This document shows positions 1 through 5,315 of a DNA stretch of 9,112 bases, one piece after another. The position numbers and the translations under genes are program-made. How positions within the stretch are numbered: the stretch's first letter is position 1; every line of letters starts with the position of its first letter. Source of the stretch: Xanthobacteraceae bacterium (GTDB lineage: Bacteria > Pseudomonadota > Alphaproteobacteria > Rhizobiales > Xanthobacteraceae); NCBI GenBank assembly GCA_030037105.1, contig JASHRY010000379.1, positions 1 to 9,112 of the forward strand, read 5' to 3'. The notes under the pieces were generated by a model that had not been told where the DNA came from, ran no database searches, and worked only from the letters and a program-made list of their open reading frames with translations.

Positions 1-2
1 TC

Positions 3-140
<138 letters not shown>

Positions 141-222
141 TATCGGCGGCGACAGATATTGACCCATGTTCCGTCGTTGGTCCTCAAGGGCAAGTGCCTC
201 GAGATGACGGCGAACATAACAG

Positions 223-250
223 CAGCGGCCGGACTTGAGTCCGGCCGCTG
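223..250. terminator. Perfect 12-bp hairpin with TTGA loop, probable (bidirectional) terminator
   Basis: Positions 223-234 (cagcggccggac) are exactly complementary to 239-250, with a four-base TTGA loop. The stem is very GC-rich. It lies 83 bases after the fabI stop and about 78 bases beyond the stop of the minus-strand micro-ORF at 328-372, so it could end transcripts from both sides. On the plus strand it is followed by tcacgaaaca, with no U-tract. On the minus strand it is followed by tgttatgtt, which is slightly T-rich. It is therefore not a textbook intrinsic terminator and may instead be an RNA 3'-end stabiliser. Confidence 0.55.
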
Positions 251-327
251 TCACGAAACACCGCTCAGGCGCCTCGCGAATGTCAAAGCTGAACAGCGCG
301 GCCCCACTCCGAGGCGCGCCCCGTCAA

Positions 328-372
328 TTACTTCGACTTCTTCTTCTTTCCCTTCTTCTTCTTGGTAGCCAT
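328..372 (-). CDS. Lysine-rich micro-ORF (14 aa), function unknown
   Basis: On the minus strand an ATG at 372 opens a 14-codon frame, MATKKKKGKKKKSK, ending in TAA (328-330). Nine of the 14 residues are lysine, arranged as K4-G-K4-S-K. The upstream sequence on the same strand reads aaaggaagcaaagcc before ATG, giving an AGGA-type ribosome binding site at a sensible distance. The frame stays open upstream to a TAA near 495, including a GTG, but no ribosome site supports those longer starts. The peptide has no signal sequence or membrane segment. Its composition suggests binding to nucleic acid or another polyanion, or a leader/attenuator-type peptide with repeated Lys codons; both are guesses. 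The gene is convergent with fabI and divergent from aroC. Too short for composition statistics to prove it is coding. Confidence 0.42.
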   Translation of the reverse strand: MATKKKKGKKKKSK

Positions 373-674
373 GGCTTTGCTTCCTTTCGGTGATGAACTT
401 ATGGCAGGGCTGAGTTCAAGCTTGATGGGCGTTGTCTCGATCCCCTGGGCCTTCGCCCCCCTTGCCGAAAACCACGATGTCACAGAGGGCGCTTATCCGC
501 AACTTAAAAAGCGGAAATAACCCTGATTTTTCTGGAGTTTAACAGATATTCAGCTTGTCATTAATCGACGTTCAGCGAGATGAATGTGCCATGAATATTT
601 TGACCCGATGGACTCCTCGGGCTACTAGCCCAGCGCGCCTTGCCCCAATCGCGACATTCGATGACCAACGCGCC
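373..674. other. Non-coding region between the micro-ORF and aroC
   Basis: This 302-bp divergent region should hold the control signals of aroC (plus) and of the lysine-rich micro-ORF (minus). It is more AT-rich than the surrounding genes from about 495 to 605. A short imperfect dyad, tccgc (496-500) and gcgga (511-515), surrounds an A-rich loop. The aroC frame is open back to a TTG at 555 and contains an ATG at 591, but the encoded residues do not look like any part of chorismate synthase, so I treat this stretch as untranslated. Nothing else recognisable is present. Confidence 0.5.
600..628 (+). promoter_or_regulatory. Possible sigma-70-type promoter for aroC
   Basis: TTGACC at 600-605 matches five of six bases of the -35 consensus. 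TACTAG at 623-628 follows after a 17-bp spacer but matches the -10 consensus at only three positions, and the window ctacta one base earlier resembles the rhizobial CTATAT form. A start site near 635 would give a leader of about 40 nt before the ATG at 675, which agrees with that start. The weak -10 keeps confidence low. Confidence 0.28.
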
Positions 675-1799
675 ATGTCGTTCAATACGTTCGGTCATTT
701 GTTCAGGGTCACCACCTTCGGCGAAAGCCACGGGCCGGCAATCGGCTGCGTGGTCGACGGCTGCCCGCCGCGCATTGCACTGAGCGCGGCCGACATTCAG
801 CCCTATCTCGATCGGCGCCGGCCCGGCCGGTCGCGCTTCACCACGCAGCGCCAGGAGCCGGACGCGGTCAAAATCCTCTCCGGGGTGTTGTTGGACGACG
901 CGACCGGAACGCAAGTGACCACCGGCGCGCCGATCGCGCTCGTCATCGACAATGTCGATCAGCGCGCCAAGGATTATGCCGCGATCAAGGACAAATATCG
1001 CCCCGGCCACGCCGATTACACCTACGACGTCAAATATGGCCTGCGCGATTATCGCGGCGGCGGGCGGCAGTCGGCGCGCGAGACGGCAATGCGGGTGGCC
1101 GCCGGTGCGATCGCGCGCAAGATTGTGCCCGGCTTCAGCGTGCGCGGCGCGCTGGTGCAGATCGGTCCGCACCGCATCGATCGCGGCCGCTGGGATTGGG
1201 CCGAAGTGGAACGCAACCCGTTCTTCTGTCCCGACGCGGAGATGGCCGCCCTGTTCGAGGAATATCTCGACGGCGTGCGCAAGCGCGGCTCATCGGTCGG
1301 CGCGGTCATCGAGGTCGTGGCCGAGGGCGTGCCGGTCGGCCTCGGCGCGCCGATCTATGGCAAGCTCGACGCCGATCTTGCCGCCGCGCTGATCAGCATC
1401 AACGCCGTCAAAGGGGTCGAGATCGGCGCCGGCTTTGCCGCGGCCGCGCTGTCCGGCGAGGAGAATGCCGACGAGATGCGCATCGGCGATGACGGCAAGC
1501 CGATCTTTCTCTCCAACAATGCCGGCGGCGTCCTCGGCGGTATTTCCACCGGCCAGCCGCTGGTCGCGCGCTTTGCGGTCAAGCCCACTTCCTCGATGCT
1601 CATTCCGCGCCGGACCGTCGATCGCTACGGCCGTGAGACCGAGATCTCGACCACCGGCCGTCACGACCCTTGCGTCGGCATTCGCGCCGTGCCGGTCGGC
1701 GAAGCCATGGTGGCGTGCGTCATCGCCGATCATTATCTGCGCCATCGCGGCCAGGTCGGCGACACGCCGGATTGGCCGTTCCCGCCGCCGTCGCGCTGA
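675..1799 (+). CDS. aroC: Chorismate synthase
   Basis: This 374-residue protein catalyses the last step of the shikimate pathway, converting 5-enolpyruvylshikimate-3-phosphate to chorismate with reduced FMN as cofactor, in the cytoplasm. Motifs run in family order: GESHG (16-20, His19), [15 protein letters not shown] (49-63), RPGHAD with His112, [16 protein letters not shown] (130-145), RGSSVGA (204-210), [16 protein letters not shown] (280-295, flavin contact) and [18 protein letters not shown] (328-345). Length matches the usual ~360 residues. The frame is open upstream to a TTG at 555, but family proteins begin as [13 protein letters not shown], exactly the sequence at 675, so this ATG is chosen even though its ribosome site is weak. 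ribB follows after 6 bases, implying one transcript. No lesions seen. Confidence 0.96.
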   Translation: MSFNTFGHLFRVTTFGESHGPAIGCVVDGCPPRIALSAADIQPYLDRRRPGRSRFTTQRQEPDAVKILSGVLLDDATGTQVTTGAPIALVIDNVDQRAKDYAAIKDKYRPGHADYTYDVKYGLRDYRGGGRQSARETAMRVAAGAIARKIVPGFSVRGALVQIGPHRIDRGRWDWAEVERNPFFCPDAEMAALFEEYLDGVRKRGSSVGAVIEVVAEGVPVGLGAPIYGKLDADLAAALISINAVKGVEIGAGFAAAALSGEENADEMRIGDDGKPIFLSNNAGGVLGGISTGQPLVARFAVKPTSSMLIPRRTVDRYGRETEISTTGRHDPCVGIRAVPVGEAMVACVIADHYLRHRGQVGDTPDWPFPPPSR

Positions 1800-1805
1800 A
1801 CGAAA

Positions 1806-2900
1806 ATGGACGACGCCCAGCACCGCATCCAGGCCGCCGTGGCCGCCTTCGCCCGCGGCGATCTCGTCATTGTCGCCGATGACGACGACCGCGAGAACGA
1901 GGGCGACCTGTTCATCGCCGCCTCGCTATGCGCGCCGGAGAAGATGGCGTTCATCATCCGTCATACCTCGGGTATCGTCTGCGCGCCGCTCGCGCCCGAG
2001 GAGGCGCGCCGTCTGCACCTCGACCCGATGGTGGCGCGCAACGACGCGCCGCTCGGCACCGCCTTCACGGTTTCGGTCGACGTCCGCCACGGCCTCACCA
2101 CGGGCATCTCCGCGGAGGAGCGCACCAATACCGTGCGCGCGCTCGCCAACGGCAATATGGGGCCGGCGGACTTCGTGCGCCCCGGCCATGTGTTTCCGCT
2201 GGTGGCAAAAGCGGGCGGCGTGCTCATGCGCTCGGGCCACACCGAAGCCTGCGTCGATTTCTGCCGGCTCGCCGGCTTGCCGCCGGTCGGCGTGCTCGCC
2301 GAGCTGATGAACGACGACGGCACGGTGATGCGCGGACCGGACATCGCCGCCTTCGCCGTGCGCCACAAGCTGCCGCGCGTCTCGATCGCCGATCTGATCG
2401 CCTATCGACAGGTGCGCGAGAAGCTGGTCGAGCGGGTCAGCGAATTTCCGGTGGAGTCGGAAATCGGCACGCTGACCGGCTACGCCTTCCAGACGCCGTT
2501 CGATCCGAACTATCACATGGCCTTCGTTCACGGCCGCGTCGGCGACGGCAGGAACGTGCTGACCCGCCTGCATCGCGCCAATCTCATCATGGACGTATTC
2601 GGCGGAGCCAAAGCCATCCACAGCACGCTCGAGCGCTTCCAGGCGGAGGGGAGGGGCGTGCTCGTGGTGCTGCGCGACGGCGCCGCCGGGGTGCCGGTGG
2701 TCGCCATTCCGAAGGCCGAGGAAACCGCATCCGGCGAGGCGCGCATCAGGCAATGGCGCGAGGTCGGCCTCGGCGCGCAGATTCTTCGCGATCTCGGCGT
2801 CAGCTCGATACGAATTTTGACCTTCTCACGGCACATGACCTATGTCGGTCTTTCCGGTTTCGGCATCGAGATCGTGGGGACCGAGCCGGTCGCCGGCTGA
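1806..2900 (+). CDS. ribB: 3,4-dihydroxy-2-butanone-4-phosphate synthase with degenerate GTP cyclohydrolase II-like domain
   Basis: The N-terminal half (about 1-205) is RibB, which makes the four-carbon riboflavin precursor from ribulose 5-phosphate. Visible motifs are DDDDRENEGDL (25-35, metal/substrate loop), HTSGIVC (53-59), RHGLTTGIS (94-102), RPGHVFPL (125-132), HTEACVD (145-151) and MNDDGTVMRG (168-177). The C-terminal part (about 209-364) aligns with RibA: AFVHGRVGDGR, EGRGVLVVLRDG and the closing strand RILTF...FGIEIVG. The three zinc cysteines expected after the VHG region are absent (LHRANLIMDVFGGA instead), and the EGRxIGL segment is replaced by GAAGVPV. GTP cyclohydrolase II activity is therefore unlikely. 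The name ribBA would overstate its function; rhizobial relatives are known to behave as RibB only (recalled). It starts 6 bases after aroC with a weak ribosome site, so translational coupling is likely. Confidence 0.93.
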   Translation: MDDAQHRIQAAVAAFARGDLVIVADDDDRENEGDLFIAASLCAPEKMAFIIRHTSGIVCAPLAPEEARRLHLDPMVARNDAPLGTAFTVSVDVRHGLTTGISAEERTNTVRALANGNMGPADFVRPGHVFPLVAKAGGVLMRSGHTEACVDFCRLAGLPPVGVLAELMNDDGTVMRGPDIAAFAVRHKLPRVSIADLIAYRQVREKLVERVSEFPVESEIGTLTGYAFQTPFDPNYHMAFVHGRVGDGRNVLTRLHRANLIMDVFGGAKAIHSTLERFQAEGRGVLVVLRDGAAGVPVVAIPKAEETASGEARIRQWREVGLGAQILRDLGVSSIRILTFSRHMTYVGLSGFGIEIVGTEPVAG

Positions 2901-2938
2901 GCGCGTTGCGCGGGCGGCGTGCAAATATCGAGGGCAGA

Positions 2939-3547
2939 ATGAACATGATGAACAGGATTGCTCGCCGTATTCCGGCGCTGGCCGCGCTCGTGGCGGTCGG
3001 TCTCCTCCTCTCCGCCTGCGGCTACAACACCATCCCGACGCTGGAGGAGCAGGCGAAAGCGCGCTGGTCGGACGTGCAGAATCAGTACCAGCGCCGCGCC
3101 GATCTCATCCCCAATCTGGTGGCCACGGTCCAGGGCTATGCCGCGCAGGAAAAGACCGTGCTGACCGCCGTCGTCGAGGCACGCGCCAAGGCGACGCAGA
3201 TCAAGCTCGACGCTTCGCAACTCTCTGACCCGGAAAAACTTAAAGCGTTCCAGGACGCGCAGAACCAGTTGACGGGCGCGCTCGGCCGTCTCCTGGCGGT
3301 GTCGGAAAATTATCCCGACCTCAAATCCAATGCGAATTTCCTGGCACTGCAGTCGCAGCTCGAAGGCACCGAGAACCGCATCGCGGTGGCGCGGCGCGAC
3401 TACATCGACGCGGTACGCGCTTACAACACCGCGCTGCGCACGTTTCCGACTGTGATCTGGGCGAAAACGTTGTTCTCCGGCGAAAAGCCGATGGCGGAAT
3501 TCGCCGCCAACCAAGGCGCCGAGAAACCGCCGCAGGTGAAGTTCTGA
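2939..3547 (+). CDS. lemA: LemA family lipoprotein
   Basis: This 202-residue protein begins with a basic n-region, a hydrophobic stretch (11-24) and a lipobox L-S-A-C with Cys27, so it should be lipid-anchored on the envelope. The rest is the LemA helical domain: NQYQRRADLIPNLVATVQGY (48-67), EKTVLTAVVEARAKA (71-85), LGRLLAVSENYPDLKSNANF (115-134), QLEGTENRIAVARRDYIDAV (140-159) and YNTALRTFPTVIWA (162-175). These are the conserved segments of the family. Length is normal. The biochemical role of LemA is not established; it is often encoded beside TPM-domain proteins, as here. ATG at 2939 is preceded by gaggg at about 6 bases, the best ribosome site in this operon. The gene follows ribB after 38 bases, so read-through from aroC-ribB is plausible. 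No sign of damage. Confidence 0.93.
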   Translation: MNMMNRIARRIPALAALVAVGLLLSACGYNTIPTLEEQAKARWSDVQNQYQRRADLIPNLVATVQGYAAQEKTVLTAVVEARAKATQIKLDASQLSDPEKLKAFQDAQNQLTGALGRLLAVSENYPDLKSNANFLALQSQLEGTENRIAVARRDYIDAVRAYNTALRTFPTVIWAKTLFSGEKPMAEFAANQGAEKPPQVKF

Positions 3548-3572
3548 CGGTGGCGTGGTGAACGCCCTTGCA

Positions 3573-3702
3573 TCATTCCGGGGCGCCGCGAAGCGGCGGG
3601 CCCGGAATTCACCGCCCGCGGTTATGGATTCCGGATTCCTCGGGGAGCCCGTCGTCCGTCCGGCCGTTTCGGGCCGGACCCGTTGGCTCGGCCCCGGAAT
3701 GA
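3573..3702. repeat. Intergenic palindromic repeat element with 12-bp terminal inverted repeats
   Basis: The ends are tcattccggggc (3573-3584) and its exact reverse complement gccccggaatga (3691-3702). Inside are further stems: cgccgc/gcggcg (3584-3589 with 3593-3598), ccggaat/attccgg (3602-3608 with 3628-3634) and gtccggcc/ggccggac (3658-3665 with 3672-3679). The nested stems would fold the RNA strongly. The 'cattccgggg...ccccggaatg' layout resembles dispersed palindromic repeats I recall from Bradyrhizobium-like genomes. No coding capacity or transposase is present, so if mobile it would be non-autonomous. It separates lemA from the TPM gene and overlaps the latter's likely start codon. Confidence 0.72.
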
Positions 3703-4469
3703 CGGGCGGTGTGAGCCTCTCGCTCATTCTCTTTCTCGTCTCCTTCGCCTTTGCGCTCGATTTCCCCGCCCTGACCGGCCGCGTGGTCGATCAGGCCGGC
3801 ATCATGACCGCGCAGAGCCGCAGCGACATCGAGGCGAAGTCGAAGAACCTCGAAGACAAATCCGGCATCCAGCTCGTCGTCGCCACGGTGAAATCGTTGC
3901 AAGGCAGCGATGTCGAGACCTACGCCAACCAGCTTTTCCGCTTCTGGAAGCTCGGCGAGGCGAAGAAGAACGACGGCGTGCTGCTCTTGGTGGCGCCGGC
4001 CGAGCACAAGGTGCGCGTCGAGGTCGGCTACGGCCTCGAAGGCACGCTCACCGACGCGCTGTCCTCGGTCATCATCGCCAGCGCGATCATCCCGCGCTTC
4101 AAGGCCGGCGATTTTTCCGGCGGCATCGAGCGCGGCGTCGACGGTATCATCAGCGTGCTCAGCGGCGACGCCGCCGGTTGGCAACCGAAGGTCGAGGTCC
4201 GCAAAGACGATGCTTCGGCGATGCTCAGCGCGCTCTTTCCGATCATGGTCTTCCTGTTCTTCGGCCTCATCTTCCGAATGCTGGTCGGCGGGGTGCACGG
4301 CACGCCGTCGGGTCGCTACGTCAGGCGCGGCGGACGGCTGATTTTCCTCCCCTATGCCGGCGCGGCCTGGGGCTGGGGCGGCGGAGGGTTTTCCGGCGGT
4401 GGGTTCGGCGGCGGCTTTTCCGGCGGCGGCGGCTCGTCAGGCGGCGGCGGGGCCTCGGGGAGTTGGTGA
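3699..4469 (+). CDS. TPM-domain protein, exported, glycine-rich C-terminus (YgcG-like)
   Basis: From the ATG at 3699 the protein has 256 residues. A hydrophobic signal-like segment (5-19, ending AFA) precedes LDFPALTGRVVDQAGIM, the usual start of mature YgcG-like proteins. The TPM domain spans about 27-155, with GIQLVVATVKSLQG (56-69), LFRFWKLGEAKKNDGVLLLV (79-98), RVEVGYGLEGTLTDA (106-120) and PRFKAGDFSGGIERG (132-146). A membrane segment follows (about 176-198), then a Gly/Ser-rich tail (226-256). Function is unknown; TPM proteins elsewhere act in photosystem repair or as acid phosphatases (family knowledge). The start is uncertain: the frame is open to GTG at 3555 with ATG at 3624, but those 48 codons are palindromic repeat. 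None of the starts has a clear ribosome site. The tail overlaps the next gene at TGATG. Confidence 0.86.
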   Translation: MTGGVSLSLILFLVSFAFALDFPALTGRVVDQAGIMTAQSRSDIEAKSKNLEDKSGIQLVVATVKSLQGSDVETYANQLFRFWKLGEAKKNDGVLLLVAPAEHKVRVEVGYGLEGTLTDALSSVIIASAIIPRFKAGDFSGGIERGVDGIISVLSGDAAGWQPKVEVRKDDASAMLSALFPIMVFLFFGLIFRMLVGGVHGTPSGRYVRRGGRLIFLPYAGAAWGWGGGGFSGGGFGGGFSGGGGSSGGGGASGSW

Positions 4470-5077
4470 TGGAATTGACCCGGGAGGATCACGAGGCGGT
4501 CTCGGCCACCATCCACGAGGCCGAGAAGCGCACCTGCGGGCAGATCGTCTGCGTGCTCGCGCATGCGTCATCGGACTATGCTTATGTCCCGATCCTGTGG
4601 GCAAGCGTGCTGGCGCTCGTGGCGCCCTGGCCGCTGATTTACTTCACGCCCTGGAGCATAGAGCGGATCTACCTCATCCAGCTTGTCGTCTTCATCGTCG
4701 CCGGGCTCGCGTTCTCCTTGGCGCCGCTGCGATTCGCGCTCGTTCCGCGCGCGGTGCGGCGGGCGCGGGCGCATCGCGCCGCGCTCGAGCAGTTCGTCGT
4801 GCGCCGCGTCGCCCACACCAAGAACCGCAGCGGCGTGCTCATCTTCGTGTCGCTCGCCGAGCGCTATGCGCGCATCATCGCCGACGACGGCGTCGCCGCG
4901 AAGGTGCGCAGTTCGGAGTGGCAGGCCGCGATCGATGCTTTGACCGGCCACATGCGCGACGGCCGCATCGCCCAAGGCCTCGCCGCCGCGATCGAGCGCT
5001 GCGGGGCGGTGCTCGCGGCGCACGCTCCGCCCGACGGCTCGCCTAACGATTTGCCGGATCGCCTCTACGTCATGTAG
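4469..5077 (+). CDS. TPM-domain-like integral membrane protein
   Basis: This 202-residue protein starts at an ATG overlapping the previous stop (TGATG), with GGGGAG at 4457-4462 as ribosome site, so the two are translationally coupled. It has no signal peptide. Residues 4-32 (TREDHEAVSATIHEAEKRTC, then GQIVCVLAHAS) match the first helix and strand of a TPM domain. Two membrane helices follow (about 38-59 and 66-86). The rest resumes the TPM pattern: AALEQFVVRRVAHTKNRSGV (104-123), LIFVSLAERYARIIADDGVA (124-143) and GHMRDGRIAQGLAAAIERCG (160-179). The soluble parts should therefore face the cytoplasm, unlike the exported neighbour; this topology is inferred. Function is unknown, and membership of the lemA-TPM block suggests a shared envelope complex. 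Confidence 0.83.
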   Translation: MELTREDHEAVSATIHEAEKRTCGQIVCVLAHASSDYAYVPILWASVLALVAPWPLIYFTPWSIERIYLIQLVVFIVAGLAFSLAPLRFALVPRAVRRARAHRAALEQFVVRRVAHTKNRSGVLIFVSLAERYARIIADDGVAAKVRSSEWQAAIDALTGHMRDGRIAQGLAAAIERCGAVLAAHAPPDGSPNDLPDRLYVM

Positions 5078-5120
5078 CTCAGTGGTATCGCTCCTGTTGT
5101 CCGGAGTGCGACGGCTCCAT

Positions 5121-5215
5121 GCCGGTGGTCATGGCAAGCCGCGGTCGAGGCAATCCATAACGGCACCGAGGCTCGCCTGAACTGCTTCGTTTGCGGCGCT
5201 CCTGGCAATGCCGGG
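5121..5215. repeat. Degenerate intergenic repeat, 'gtcattgc...gaagcaatcc' style
   Basis: The left arm contains gtcatggcaagccgcggtcg followed by aggcaatcca. The right arm, read on the opposite strand, gives ggcattgccaggagcgccgc followed by aaacgaagcagttc. Both resemble the intergenic repeat of form gtcattgcgagc...gaagcaatcc, common in several bacterial groups including Bradyrhizobium-like genomes (recalled). The arms match each other only imperfectly, so this looks like an old, decayed copy. It fills much of the gap between the TPM operon and the Rieske gene. Confidence 0.5.
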
Positions 5216-5243
5216 GACGTTGATTTCGGTTTGCCGATGACGT

Positions 5244-5271
5244 GATGGAACTTTTCCGTCCGCGTTCCATC
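5244..5271. promoter_or_regulatory. 8-bp inverted repeat beside a -10-like TATACT; operator or terminator
   Basis: gatggaac (5244-5251) and its exact complement gttccatc (5264-5271) flank a 12-base centre. It is followed by tttatactt, with TATACT at 5274-5279 close to a -10 box, 37 bases before the ATG at 5316. The dyad covers the position of a -35 box, where no good match exists, which would suit an activator or repressor site. Alternatively the hairpin plus short T-run could terminate the lemA-TPM transcript. Confidence 0.35.
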
Positions 5272-5315
5272 TTTATACTTGATACTTGTTGAGTGGCTGA
5301 TCGGAGGGACAAGCA

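Noticed and set aside
159..368. Plus-strand 69-codon frame after fabI
   Set aside because: It crosses the hairpin at 223-250 and its end is the antisense of the lysine micro-ORF (Ser/Thr-rich by complement). No ribosome site or recognisable protein.
555..674. Longer aroC reading from TTG at 555 or ATG at 591
   Set aside because: The extra residues have no counterpart in chorismate synthases, and the family N-terminus begins exactly at 675.
5068..5125. tRNA-like stretch containing tgtagctcagtggtatcgct
   Set aside because: It matches the D-arm/A-box of a tRNA, but no seven-base acceptor stem, no proper seven-base anticodon loop and no ggttcgaatcc T-arm follow. It also starts inside the end of the second TPM gene. 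Judged chance similarity.
5247..5266. GGAAC...CGTT resembling a general-stress (EcfG) promoter
   Set aside because: The spacing is 11 bases rather than the expected 16-17. The bases are better explained as arms of the dyad.
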